Counted from the first letter of the stretch, positions 26,389 through 35,219 are shown. The stretch is 64,000 nt of DNA from Promicromonospora sukumoe 327MFSha3.1 (GCF_000385135.1 NZ_ARQM01000002.1:96947-160946), one strand, 5' to 3'. The notes: generated by a model not told the origin, from the sequence alone. A program made the numbers and translations.

Positions 26389-26430
26389 CGTCGCGTGCGG
26401 TGCTGTGGCATCGTGGCACCGCACGCGACG
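26389..26430 (+). terminator. Strong 14-bp hairpin after idonate operon
   Basis: A perfect 14-bp inverted repeat (26389-26402 CGTCGCGTGCGGTG with 26417-26430) encloses a 14-base loop. It starts 26 bases after the dehydrogenase stop and ends 20 bases before the DinB gene start. A terminator is most likely; its closeness to the next start also allows a role in regulating the DinB gene. Confidence 0.65.
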
Positions 26431-26450
26431 TCGAGGTTCGAGGGGGAACG

Positions 26451-26963
26451 ATGCGGGGTACCGATCTGCTGGTCGACGCGTTCGGCCGGATCCGGGAGAC
26501 GGTGCACGGTGCGGTGCGGGGCCTGGACCCCGACGAGCTCGCCTTCCGGCCCGACGACGGGTCCAACTCGGTCGCCTGGCTCGTCTGGCACCTGACCCGG
26601 GTACAGGACGACCACGTCGCGGACGCCGCGGGCACCAGCCAGATCTGGTCCGACGACGCCTGGGACCGCCGGTTCGGCCTGCCGTTCCCGGCCGAGGAGA
26701 CCGGCTACCGGCACGACGCCGACCAGGTGGCCGCCGTCCGCGTCTCGTCGGGCGACCTGCTCACGGGGTACCACGACGCCGTGCACGACCAGACGGTGCG
26801 CTACCTGAACCGGCTGTCCGACGACGACATGGACCGCGTGGTCGACACGCGGTGGGACCCGCCGGTGACGCTCGGGGTGCGGCTGGTCAGTATCGTCAGC
26901 GACGACCTGCAGCACGCGGGTCAGGCGTCGTACGTGCGCGGCCTGGTGCTGCGGCGGCGCTGA
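26451..26963 (+). CDS. DinB/DUF664 family protein
   Basis: This 170-residue protein has the four-helix DinB fold: a start with LLVDAFGRIRETVHGAV, the metal-ligand region VAWLVWHLTRVQDDHVAD with its histidines, and SDDLQHAGQASYVRGL near the end with another histidine. Actinobacterial members include mycothiol-dependent transferases and DUF664 proteins of unknown role. ATG 26451 follows AGGGGG. An open frame upstream to 26367 crosses the hairpin and is not used. Confidence 0.82.
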   Translation: MRGTDLLVDAFGRIRETVHGAVRGLDPDELAFRPDDGSNSVAWLVWHLTRVQDDHVADAAGTSQIWSDDAWDRRFGLPFPAEETGYRHDADQVAAVRVSSGDLLTGYHDAVHDQTVRYLNRLSDDDMDRVVDTRWDPPVTLGVRLVSIVSDDLQHAGQASYVRGLVLRRR

Positions 26964-26985
26964 ACCCGTCGCACGAAGGACCCGC

Positions 26986-27852
26986 ATGCCGTTCACGCTC
27001 TCGCACCCTGCCGCGGTGCTGCCCTTCGTCCGGCGCCCGTTCAGCGCGGCCGCCCTGGTGGCCGGGGCCGTCGCGCCCGACCTGCCGTACTTCGCGCGCA
27101 GCACGCCGGTGCCGGTGAGCGCGCAGTCCTGGTACGAGCCGTTCATGAACGCGACGACGTCGCACACCCTGGCCGGGGCGCTGACCGTGAGCCTGCCGTA
27201 CGCGCTGGCGCTGTACGGGTTCCTCCGGGCGGCGCGGCGGCCGGTCGCGGGGCTGGTGCCCGCTGTCGTCGGGGCTCGCGACGCCGAGGCCCGGGGTGCC
27301 GGGGCCCGGGATGCCGGCGGGCCGCTCGTGCGCGCCGGGTGGGTGCTGGTGTCGCTGGCGCTCGGGATCGCGACGCACCTGGTGTGGGACTCCTTCACGC
27401 ACGGCGACGGGTACGTGGTGACGCACGTGCCGTTCCTGAGCGCCCCGCTGGCCGGAGACCTCACGTGGGCCCGGGCGCTGCAGCACCTGAGCACGGTGGC
27501 CGGGCTGGTGATCATCGGGATCTACCTGTGGCGGCGCCGGGACCGGATGCCCGGGTGGAGTGGGCGCGGGGCCGCCGGGCGAGCGGCTGGCGCCTGGCGG
27601 ACGACGCGCCGGGGGCTCTGGGTGATCGCCGGCGTCGCGGTGGCCGGCGCGGTGCTCGGCACGCTGCGCTGGTGGGCGGCCGGCTCGTCGTCGTCCGACG
27701 ATGCGGGGCTGACGGCGCGGGACGTGGTCGAGGGCGTGCTGTCCGACGTCGCGACCGGGGCCGGGGCGGCCGTGATCGTCGGGCTGCTGCTGTACGTCGC
27801 AGGGTGGTGGGCCGTCCGGGGCGTGCGGGGCGTGCGGGGCGTGCGGGGCTGA
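26986..27852 (+). CDS. DUF4184 family membrane protein
   Basis: This 288-residue protein begins with PFTLSHPAAVLPF, and AVAPDLPYF and IATHLVWDSFTH follow; these are hallmarks of DUF4184 proteins, which have five to six membrane helices and resemble YdjM-type metal-dependent membrane hydrolases. The function is unknown. A low-complexity Ala/Arg insertion lies near residues 95-112. The C-terminus ends in an RGV tandem repeat made by three copies of a 9-base unit (27822-27848), so this tail is prone to length change. It lies 22 bases after the DinB gene. Confidence 0.8.
   Translation: MPFTLSHPAAVLPFVRRPFSAAALVAGAVAPDLPYFARSTPVPVSAQSWYEPFMNATTSHTLAGALTVSLPYALALYGFLRAARRPVAGLVPAVVGARDAEARGAGARDAGGPLVRAGWVLVSLALGIATHLVWDSFTHGDGYVVTHVPFLSAPLAGDLTWARALQHLSTVAGLVIIGIYLWRRRDRMPGWSGRGAAGRAAGAWRTTRRGLWVIAGVAVAGAVLGTLRWWAAGSSSSDDAGLTARDVVEGVLSDVATGAGAAVIVGLLLYVAGWWAVRGVRGVRGVRG
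27822..27848 (+). repeat. Three tandem copies of a 9-base unit at gene end
   Basis: CGTGCGGGG occurs three times in a row with a degenerate fourth copy before it (27813-27821), encoding repeated Arg-Gly-Val at the end of the DUF4184 protein. Slippage here would change only the tail length. Confidence 0.8.
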
Positions 27853-27858
27853 CTCTTC

Positions 27859-28371
27859 TCAGGGATGGTCCGCGGGCCGGGGCAGCGTCCCGTGCTCGAT
27901 CAGGCGGTCGTAGACGTCCTCGAACGCGCTCGCGAGCTGCCGGGTCTGCGCGGCGGAGAGCGCGTCGAGGAACACGGACCGCACGAACGCGATGTGGCCG
28001 GGCGAGGCCCGGCCGAGCAGGGCGCGCCCCTCGGCGGTGAGCGTGACGTCGGACGCCCTGCGGTCGCGCGCGCTCGGGGTGACCTCGACGAGTCCCCGGC
28101 GGGCCATGCGCAGCGCCTGGTGGGAGACCCGGCTGCGTTCGGCGCCGATGCGCGTGGCCAGGTCGGAGACCGTCATCCTCCCGTCGTCCTCGCTGGTCAG
28201 GGCAACCAGGACGTCGAAGTCGGCCAGGGAGACGCCGGCGTCGGCCTGGAGCTGGTGGTTCATCTCGTACCGCAGGCGCAGGTGCACCTTCATGAAGGCG
28301 TACCAGGCACGCACCTGGTCGTCGTCGAGGAACGCGAAGGGCGACTCGGGAGGGACCTCGTGCCCGCCCAT
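27859..28371 (-). CDS. MarR-family transcriptional regulator
   Basis: This 170-residue protein has the MarR winged helix with MTVSDLATRIGAERSRVSHQALRMARRGLVEVTPS followed by the wing DRRASDVTLTAEGR. The flanking helices form the dimer interface. ATG 28371 is used. It lies five bases after the NTF2-like gene and probably shares its transcript. The palindrome at 28751-28772 is a good candidate for its operator. Confidence 0.88.
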   Translation of the reverse strand: MGGHEVPPESPFAFLDDDQVRAWYAFMKVHLRLRYEMNHQLQADAGVSLADFDVLVALTSEDDGRMTVSDLATRIGAERSRVSHQALRMARRGLVEVTPSARDRRASDVTLTAEGRALLGRASPGHIAFVRSVFLDALSAAQTRQLASAFEDVYDRLIEHGTLPRPADHP

Positions 28372-28376
28372 GCGGC

Positions 28377-28736
28377 TCAGCGGAACAGGACGGTGTAGAC
28401 CTTGGCAAGCAGCCCGTCGCGGACGAATCCCATGTCCACGCCCCGGACCACCGGCGGCGCGCCCTCGGGTCCGAGCGACCACGCGAGGTAGCCCAGGTCC
28501 TGCACCTGGTAGAACTCGCCGTCCGGCCGGAACACGAACCCCGGCGCACCGTCCAGGATCTCGCGCACCTTGGCGTCGAGCGCCTCGTGCCCCTCGACCT
28601 GGCCCTCGGCGTCGGCGAAGACCACGTCCTGGGTGTACGTCCCGCGGATCGCCTCCGCCCGGCGCGCGGCGTCGCGCTCGCCGAAGACCTCCAGCAGGTT
28701 GGCGTGCATCAGCTTCTCAAACCCTTGGTCCGACAT
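28377..28736 (-). CDS. SnoaL/NTF2-like small protein
   Basis: This 119-residue protein has the NTF2-like cone fold pattern: an N-terminal helix pair, TYTQDVVFADAEGQVEGHEAL, then beta strands FVFRPDGEFYQVQDLGYLAWSLG. SnoaL-like members act as small isomerases, hydrolases or ligand binders. It is the first gene of a two-gene unit with the MarR regulator, so it may help deal with the compound sensed by MarR. Confidence 0.8.
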   Translation of the reverse strand: MSDQGFEKLMHANLLEVFGERDAARRAEAIRGTYTQDVVFADAEGQVEGHEALDAKVREILDGAPGFVFRPDGEFYQVQDLGYLAWSLGPEGAPPVVRGVDMGFVRDGLLAKVYTVLFR

Positions 28737-28750
28737 GACACCCCTCCAGA

Positions 28751-28772
28751 TTTACGTGAAGTTTCACTCAAA
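28751..28772. promoter_or_regulatory. MarR-type operator-like palindrome
   Basis: TTTAC-GTGAA-GT-TTCAC-TCAAA is a 22-bp palindrome with perfect 5-bp inner arms (28756-28760, 28763-28767) and outer TTT/AAA. It lies 15 bases before the NTF2-like start, where repression of the NTF2-MarR operon would act. Confidence 0.5.
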
Positions 28773-28892
28773 GTAGGTGCCCGCGGGCCGAGCGTCAAGC
28801 CGACCGTGCGTTGACGCACAATCTGCGGTTCGTCGCGCGGGTCGTGCCCGGCCTCGGTGGAATGTTCCCTGAACGGGAGGGGATGGGCCGGT

Positions 28893-30566
28893 ATGACCGC
28901 CGCACGCGCGCTGCAGATCGACGACTGGGTGCTGCACCAGCCCAACGTCGTGCGCTCGGTCGCGGCGCGCGTGCCCGGCGTCGACCCCGAGGAGGCCACC
29001 AGCCGGGCGCTGGAGAAGATGGTCCGCATCGTCTCGACCGGCGGCACCATCGAGGACCCCGCCCCGTACTGGCGGCGGGCCGCGGTCAACGAGGCCATCT
29101 CGATGACGCGCGAGGCCGGCCGGACCCGCCCGGTCGAGGACGACACGCTCGCCGCCCTGGTGCCGCCGGTCGCCGGGGCCGAGCTGGACGCCGAGCGCCA
29201 GGCGGACGTCTCGATGCTCCGCTCGGCCCTGTCCGACCTGGCCGACGACGACCGCAAGATCCTGCTGGACCGCCACGTCCGCGACATGGCGGTGGCCGAC
29301 ATCGCGGGCGACCTCGGCGTGCGCCCGCATGCGGTGACCATGCGGCTGCGACGGGCCGAGGAACGCCTCGCCGGTGCGTTCGCCGCCGCGCACGCCCAGG
29401 AGGTCAACGAGCCCGAGTGCCGCGCCACGCGCGCCGCGATGCACGACTACCTCAAGGACCGGCTCCTCCCCCGCCGCCGGGGCCGGGTCGAGGAGCACAT
29501 GGACGGCTGCGCCGAGTGCACGCGGGCGTTCAACGACGTGCGCGAGGTCTCCTGGATGCTGCGCGACCTGGGCCAGCACCTCGTGGCGGGCGCCATGGCG
29601 ACGGGTGCGCTGGGGGCCGCGGCGGCGGGGGCGGCCGGTGCGGGGGCCGGTGCGGGGGCGGCTGGTGCCGCCGGAGTGCCGAAGCCGTCGTTCGGCAAGA
29701 AGGAGGCCGCGATCGTGGCGGGGGTGCTGGCCGTGCTCGCGATCGGCGGCGGGGCGGCGGCCCTGGTCGCCAACCAGCCGGCCGACCCGCCGGCCGCGGA
29801 GTCGGTCGTCGAGCCCGGAGCCGGGGGTGGTGGCGGTGCGGGCGGCGGGGGCGGTGCGGGCGGTGGGGGCGGTCCGGGCGGTGGGGGCGGTGGGGGCGGC
29901 GCGGGCGAGGATGCCGGCGCTGACACGAGCGGCGCCGACGAGGCGGCCGAGGGTGGAACAGGGAGTGGCGCAGGGAGCGAGACAGGAGGCGGCGCCGCAG
30001 GCAGCGACGGCAGCGACGGCAGCGACGGCAGTGACGGCAGCGACGGCGACGCTGGAAGCGATGACGCACAGGCCGGAACCGACGGCACGGGCGGGGCAGG
30101 CGGTGCGGGCACCGGCGACGGCGGCTCGGGCGGCTCGGGCGGCGGCGGCTCGAACGCCGTCGAGGACTCGGCCCGCGACATCGCCGACAGCGTGGCGACG
30201 TGGCTCGACAGCCTCGGCGCGCCGGTCGACTCGTCCGACGGCGGCGCCGACACCACGGCAGGCGGCGGCGCGTCGGACGACTCCGGCGCCGACGCCGGGT
30301 CCGGAAACGACGGCGCCGCGAGCAGCACCGAGGACAGCGGCAGTACTAGCGACAACGGCGGAAGAGACAACGGCAGCGACGCCGACGGCAGTGCGGACCG
30401 TGGCACCGACGTCGACGGACCCAGCAGCGCAGACGGCGCCGGCCCTGGCATCGGCGCGGAGCTGACGGACTGGTTCACACGGCTCGGCATCGCGGGCATC
30501 CCCGCGTTCCTGCTGCTGGTCTTCCTGCTCTGGCTCTGGGACCGCTGGTCCCGCGCCGACGACTAG
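28893..30566 (+). CDS. Fused ECF sigma factor / zinc-finger anti-sigma / membrane protein
   Basis: This 557-residue protein joins parts that are usually separate. Residues about 10-75 look like a divergent sigma region 2. Residues 105-165 look like sigma region 4 with a helix-turn-helix (VADIAGDLGVRPHAVTMRLRRAEERL). Next comes a zinc-finger anti-sigma motif (Cys176, His202, Cys206, Cys209; HMDGCAEC), a membrane helix (about 272-292), about 235 residues of Gly/Ser/Asp-rich low complexity, and a C-terminal helix (about 532-549, PAFLLLVFLLWLW). The loop is probably outside the cell. It may be a self-contained envelope sensor released by proteolysis. ATG 28893 follows GGGAGGGG; GTG 28857 is an alternative. 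Confidence 0.78.
   Translation: MTAARALQIDDWVLHQPNVVRSVAARVPGVDPEEATSRALEKMVRIVSTGGTIEDPAPYWRRAAVNEAISMTREAGRTRPVEDDTLAALVPPVAGAELDAERQADVSMLRSALSDLADDDRKILLDRHVRDMAVADIAGDLGVRPHAVTMRLRRAEERLAGAFAAAHAQEVNEPECRATRAAMHDYLKDRLLPRRRGRVEEHMDGCAECTRAFNDVREVSWMLRDLGQHLVAGAMATGALGAAAAGAAGAGAGAGAAGAAGVPKPSFGKKEAAIVAGVLAVLAIGGGAAALVANQPADPPAAESVVEPGAGGGGGAGGGGGAGGGGGPGGGGGGGGAGEDAGADTSGADEAAEGGTGSGAGSETGGGAAGSDGSDGSDGSDGSDGDAGSDDAQAGTDGTGGAGGAGTGDGGSGGSGGGGSNAVEDSARDIADSVATWLDSLGAPVDSSDGGADTTAGGGASDDSGADAGSGNDGAASSTEDSGSTSDNGGRDNGSDADGSADRGTDVDGPSSADGAGPGIGAELTDWFTRLGIAGIPAFLLLVFLLWLWDRWSRADD
30000..30050 (+). repeat. Tandem 9-base repeat encoding Gly-Ser-Asp
   Basis: About five copies of GGCAGCGAC (one with a silent T) lie in the low-complexity loop of the sigma fusion, encoding GSDGSDGSD. 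Together with the GGGG-rich run at 29823-29902 it makes the loop length unstable. Confidence 0.8.
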
Positions 30567-30991
30567 CTGGTCAGTTCCGAGGTCTCAGCGGTCGGGGGCC
30601 CGACACGCCGGGCGCCCAGGATCTCGATCGCCCACGCTCCGAGGGCCGCGGAGCAGGCCACCCACACGGACGCGGCTCGGAGCACTGTCGGGGACCGCTC
30701 GCCCTACCGGTGATGCACACACTCTTCCCGACCGTGCGCTGCCGAGCCCGGCGATGCGCGACCCTCTCCCGAACGGGTCTGTTGCCCCGCTCGGCACTGC
30801 GCAGCCCTGCCCTCCGGAGGCCGTGTCCTCACGGCGAGCGTCTGGTGTCACCGACGTCGCGGGCGGCAGACAAGGGACGCCGGCCACCGAGATTCGAGGC
30901 TTGTCCGCAAGGCGGGAGCAGCCCGTTCTGCTGTGGGCAGATCGGGTCGGTTCGACGAGCGGTACGTACGTGTGTGCCATATGTTGATGGT
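30567..30991. other. 425-base gap before HNH endonuclease gene
   Basis: I see no convincing gene here. Short open frames on both strands lack a ribosome-binding site and family features. The base composition is less G+C-biased near 30850-31000, as in the following gene. CGTACGTGTGTG and CATATG lie just before the HNH start and may be part of its promoter. Confidence 0.4.
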
Positions 30992-32917
30992 ATGACGCGA
31001 ACGGGTGCGGTACCAGGACGAGCAGGCAAGCAGCCTGCTCGATCGGTGCTGCCCGAGAACGGGCCAAGGCGGCCTGCCGGGCCGGTGCTCCCCGGGAGCG
31101 GGCCGAACCTGCCTGGCGGATCAGTGCTGCCCGATGGTGCCCTGCTGCCGGGTAGTCCACTGCGGCCCGGTCGCGCCGGAGAGTCCGGCGCACCGACACA
31201 CGACAGAACCGCCGACGTAGCGAGTGTCCGGGCCGTACGACGGGCCCTGGCAGAGATGATCTTGCCGGGTGCCACTGACATCGGGTCCGGTGATGCTGAT
31301 GTCTCGCGGGCAGTGCAGGCGGAGTGGGTGGATCTGCTCGGTGAGCTGGAGTCCGTCAAGAACGCGATCACCGCGACGCAAGCACGGCTGACGGTCGCGC
31401 TGGACGAGGCCACCCGGGCTGACGAGGCACGGCAAAGCATCCGCGCCGAGCGGCAAGGTCGTGGTGTGTCGAACCAGGTCGGCGCGGCGCTACGGGTCAG
31501 CCCGCATGCCGGGGCCGGGTTCGTGTCCACGTCCCGGGTCTGGGTCACGCAGATGCCCCACACCTTTGCTGCACTCCAGGCTGGCGTGCTGTCCCAGTGG
31601 CGGGCCACCATCCTGGTCCGCGAGACCTCCCACCTGTCCCTGGAACACCGTGCCCTGATCGACGAAGAGATCTGCGGACCCGCGCACCTGGCCGAGCTGG
31701 CCCGGATGAGCACCCGACGGCTCATCGCCCGGATCAAAGAGCTGGCTGCCCGATTCGACGTGCACGCCTGTGTAAAGCGCAACGCGAGGGCCGTCTCGGA
31801 GCGGCGCGTCTCCATTCGCCCGGCACCCGACCTCATGGTCTACCTCACCGCCCTCGTGCCCATGGCGCAAGGCGTCCAGGCCTACGCCCAGCTCAAGGCA
31901 ACCGCCGACGCCACCAAGGCGTCCGGGGACGAGCGTGGGGTGGGCCAGATCATGGCCGACACCCTCATCGAACGCGTCACCAACCGTGAACCCGGCCACG
32001 CGGACGATGTCCCGGTCACGATCAACCTCCTCGTTTCCGACGAGACCCTCTTTGCTGGCGGTAACCAGCCCGCCGTCGTGGTCGAGGGTGCACCGACCGG
32101 TGCAGGCGTGGTCCCAGCCCCCGTGGCCCGCAACCTTGCCGCCCATGCGATCGACACCGACACGGCGTGGCTGCGCTCGATCTACGTCAACCCGCATGGC
32201 CGCCTCCTGGCCACGACGTCCACGTCCCGGTTCCACCCCCAGGGCCTGTCGAGCCTGCTGCGGGCCCGGGAGCAGGGCATCTGCGCCACCACCTGGTGCG
32301 ACGCGCCCATCCGACACACCGACCACGTCACCCCGCACGCCGAGGGCGGCCCCACCAGCCTCGACAACGGCCAGGGCCTGTGTGCCCGGTGCAACCACGC
32401 GAAGCAAGCCCCCGGCTGGTCGCAGAAGACCACCCAGCTCGACGGGCTCCATGCCGTCGAGACCGTCACCCCGACAGGGCACACGTACGTCTCGGTCGCG
32501 CCCACACCACCGACACCGGTCAGGGCCAGCGGCACGACACAGGGTCATGAGGCTGGATCACCACGAGACGTCACGCCTGTCGGCGGCACCGACCCTCACC
32601 AGGGCTCCGGCGCGCCCAAGAAAACATCGGCGGCCGAGGAGACCGACCGCGCCCAGGTCCCAGCCCCGACTCGTGAGCGCACCGCGACTCCACCCTGGAC
32701 CCCGGCGGTCGGCATGACCGGCCCCGCACCTAGCCGCACCCCACGCAGCCGCTACTCGATCAGCTGCCACACCACGCCCGCCCACGGCGCGATCGCCTAC
32801 CGGCCGAGCCCTCCACCGCGCCAACCACGCCCGGCACACCAGCCACCTCGCCGAGCGCCCGGCAGAGCGCCAAGCAGGTCACGTCGACCCGACCTCTCCT
32901 GGGCCCACCCCACCTGA
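30992..32917 (+). CDS. DUF222-HNH endonuclease domain protein
   Basis: This 641-residue protein belongs to the DUF222/HNH group, which is abundant and repeated in actinobacteria. A Pro/Gly-rich N-terminus with VLPxxGP repeats (about residues 15-60) leads into the DUF222 helical region. The HNH nuclease site is at about 430-480 (CATTWCDAPI, HTDHVTPHAEGG, LDNGQGLCARCNHAKQAPGW). A disordered Pro/Arg-rich tail follows. The catalytic HNH residues appear intact. A role in mobile-element or DNA processing is presumed but unproven. The start ATG 30992 has a weak ribosome-binding site. Confidence 0.82.
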   Translation: MTRTGAVPGRAGKQPARSVLPENGPRRPAGPVLPGSGPNLPGGSVLPDGALLPGSPLRPGRAGESGAPTHDRTADVASVRAVRRALAEMILPGATDIGSGDADVSRAVQAEWVDLLGELESVKNAITATQARLTVALDEATRADEARQSIRAERQGRGVSNQVGAALRVSPHAGAGFVSTSRVWVTQMPHTFAALQAGVLSQWRATILVRETSHLSLEHRALIDEEICGPAHLAELARMSTRRLIARIKELAARFDVHACVKRNARAVSERRVSIRPAPDLMVYLTALVPMAQGVQAYAQLKATADATKASGDERGVGQIMADTLIERVTNREPGHADDVPVTINLLVSDETLFAGGNQPAVVVEGAPTGAGVVPAPVARNLAAHAIDTDTAWLRSIYVNPHGRLLATTSTSRFHPQGLSSLLRAREQGICATTWCDAPIRHTDHVTPHAEGGPTSLDNGQGLCARCNHAKQAPGWSQKTTQLDGLHAVETVTPTGHTYVSVAPTPPTPVRASGTTQGHEAGSPRDVTPVGGTDPHQGSGAPKKTSAAEETDRAQVPAPTRERTATPPWTPAVGMTGPAPSRTPRSRYSISCHTTPAHGAIAYRPSPPPRQPRPAHQPPRRAPGRAPSRSRRPDLSWAHPT

Positions 32918-33035
32918 CCAGCACGGCACCGGAACGGGCCAACCGTCCGGAGGCGAACACCGCGCTTGCGCGCCGCGCCGGATGGTCCAGTCTGGGTGCA
33001 CCGCGTAGCGCCGCCACGACACAGCAGGGGGAAGC

Positions 33036-33830
33036 ATGCAGATCGATCTGACCGGCCGGACCGCGCTGGTGACCGGCTCCACCCAGGGCATCGGGCGGGC
33101 GATCGCCGCGACGCTCGCCGACGCGGGCGCCCGCGTGGCGATCAACGGGCGACGCGCCGAGGGCGTCGCGGCCACGATCGACGAGCTGCGCGCGGAGTCG
33201 CCGGACCGCGTCCTGGTGCCCGCGACCGGCGACGTCAGCGACGCAGCGGGTGCGGCGGAGGTACTGGCGAGCGTGGGCGACGTCGACGTGCTGGTCAACA
33301 ACCTGGGCGTTTTCGGCGCGGTACCGGCCCTGGAGATCGACGACGAGCAGTGGCGCCGCTACTTCGAGGTGAACGTGCTCGCGGCCGTGCGCCTGATCCG
33401 CGCCGTCCTGCCGGGCATGACGGGGCGCGGCTGGGGGCGGGTGCTGAACATCGCCAGCGACTCGGCGATCGTGATCCCCGCCGAGATGATCCACTACGGC
33501 GTCTCCAAGACGGCGCTGCTGGGCGTCTCGCGCGCGTTCGCCAAGGAGGCGGCGGGTACCGGCGTGACGGTCAACTCCGTCATCGCCGGCCCCACCCACA
33601 CCGGGGGCGTGGAGAAGTTCGTCTACGAGCTGGTGGACCCGGACCTGCCCTGGGACGAGGCCCAGCGCGAGTTCATGCGGGTGCACCGGCCGCAGTCGCT
33701 CCTCCAGCGGCTCATCGAGCCCGAGGAGATCGCGAACCTGGTGGCCTACCTCAGCTCGCCGCTCGCGTCGGCGACCACGGGAGCCGCCGTCCGGGTGGAC
33801 GGCGGCTACGTGGACTCGATCGTTCCCTAG
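33036..33830 (+). CDS. Short-chain dehydrogenase/reductase of the acid-sugar cluster
   Basis: This 264-residue classical SDR has TGSTQGIGRA for the cofactor, NNLGVFG, and the catalytic set in NIASDSAIVIPAEMIHYGVSKTA. The C-terminal VDGGYVDSIVP is typical. ATG 33036 follows AGGGGGAA. Its stop codon shares CTAG (33827-33830) with the stop of the convergent transporter gene. Its place next to an acid-sugar cluster suggests oxidation of a sugar or sugar acid, but the opposite strand means separate control. Confidence 0.88.
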   Translation: MQIDLTGRTALVTGSTQGIGRAIAATLADAGARVAINGRRAEGVAATIDELRAESPDRVLVPATGDVSDAAGAAEVLASVGDVDVLVNNLGVFGAVPALEIDDEQWRRYFEVNVLAAVRLIRAVLPGMTGRGWGRVLNIASDSAIVIPAEMIHYGVSKTALLGVSRAFAKEAAGTGVTVNSVIAGPTHTGGVEKFVYELVDPDLPWDEAQREFMRVHRPQSLLQRLIEPEEIANLVAYLSSPLASATTGAAVRVDGGYVDSIVP

Positions 33831-35167
33831 AACCAGAGGAACGGCACGACCATCGTCAGCAGGGTCACCACCGGGCCGATGACGACCATGGACAGGCCCC
33901 AGATGGTCAGGTCCCGGTTCACACGCGGCCGGTCGTGCTCCACCGTCGAGGCCACGATCGTGGCACCGGTGGTGCCGAACGGCGCGCAGTCGACCAGCGA
34001 CGCGGAGATGGCAAGGGCGTAGATGAAGCCCGTCGTCTCCAGGCCGCCGCCGGGCACGAGCAGCGGCACGGCGAGCGGGATGAGCGCACCGATGATGCCG
34101 ATGGTCGAGGCGAACGCCGAGACCAGGCCGGCCACGATGCAGATCACCAGCGCGGCCACGATCGGCACGCTGACCGAGCGGGCGACCTCGCCGAGCTGCT
34201 CGATGGCGCCGAGGCGGGTCAGCACTTCGACGTAGGTGATGATGCCGCCGAGCAGCAGGATGGTGCCCCAGTCGATCCGCGCGATGCCCTTGCGGCCGAC
34301 ACCCGGGTCCACGAGCGCGAGGATCACCGCGATGGTGAGGGCCACGACGCCGAGGTTGACGTCGACGTCGAGCGTCGTGAGCAGGAAGAACCCGCCGATC
34401 AGCGTGAGGATCGAGACGATCACCAGCACCTGCATCGCGGTGATCTTGGTGGGCGCCTTGACCTCGGTGCGCTCCAGCGTGGCGACGCCGCCGCCGGAAC
34501 CGCCGGCCGAACCGCCCGACCCGCCCACGCCGCCGTCGGGCCCGTTGGTGCGGGCCTGGCGCGTGCGCTGGATGAGCTCCCGCCCGCCGAACATGAAGAA
34601 CGCCGCGAGCACGACCAGGCCGTTGACGCCGACCGACAGGCCGAACATCAGGGCCGCGTTGTACGGGATGTCCGCGCTGGAGGCGACGGTCTGCACGGTG
34701 ATGCCGACGATGCTGGTAGGCGCGAGCGCGCCACCCACGATCGCGGAGCTCATCGCGATGCCCATCATGGTGGAGCTGATGCGGTGCGTCGCCGCGAGGC
34801 TCATGGCGATCGGCACGACGGCGAACGCCGCGTGGGACGTGCCGAGGCAGGCCACGCCGGTGGCGATGAGCCACAGGCCCCAGGGCAGCAGGGCGACGCG
34901 GTCGCCGATCAGCCCGAGCGAGCGGTCCACGAGCCAGTCGATGGTGCCCGTCTCGCGGGCGATGCCGAACAGGTAGGTGATGCCCACCAGGATGATCAGG
35001 GCGTCGACGGGGAACCCGCCGAGCACGTCGTCCAGGCCCTCCCCCACGACGCCGATGCCCACGATGAAGGCGGCGACCAGCGCGAGCGCCCCCATGTGGA
35101 CGTTGCGGAGCGCGGAGATCCCGAAGACCAGCGCGAGCCCGATCAGGGCGATGATCTCGGCGGTCAT
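33827..35167 (-). CDS. MatC/SLC13-like dicarboxylate or acid-sugar transporter
   Basis: This 446-residue membrane protein has about 11-12 helices in two halves joined by a Gly/Ser-rich cytoplasmic loop (about 210-235). It resembles the MatC/SLC13 ion-transporter superfamily, with GTSHAAFAVVPIAMSLA, SSAIVGGALAPTSIVG and ISASLVDCAPFGTTG as hairpin-like repeats. It probably takes up the substrate of the neighbouring pathway. ATG 35167 is used. It lies 52 bases after the NAD-binding/SAF oxidoreductase gene on the same strand. Confidence 0.82.
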   Translation of the reverse strand: MTAEIIALIGLALVFGISALRNVHMGALALVAAFIVGIGVVGEGLDDVLGGFPVDALIILVGITYLFGIARETGTIDWLVDRSLGLIGDRVALLPWGLWLIATGVACLGTSHAAFAVVPIAMSLAATHRISSTMMGIAMSSAIVGGALAPTSIVGITVQTVASSADIPYNAALMFGLSVGVNGLVVLAAFFMFGGRELIQRTRQARTNGPDGGVGGSGGSAGGSGGGVATLERTEVKAPTKITAMQVLVIVSILTLIGGFFLLTTLDVDVNLGVVALTIAVILALVDPGVGRKGIARIDWGTILLLGGIITYVEVLTRLGAIEQLGEVARSVSVPIVAALVICIVAGLVSAFASTIGIIGALIPLAVPLLVPGGGLETTGFIYALAISASLVDCAPFGTTGATIVASTVEHDRPRVNRDLTIWGLSMVVIGPVVTLLTMVVPFLWF

Positions 35168-35219
35168 GCCGCGGTCTCCTCTCGGAGGCGTGCGGTGTGG
35201 GTGCACGCGGCGAGAATCG

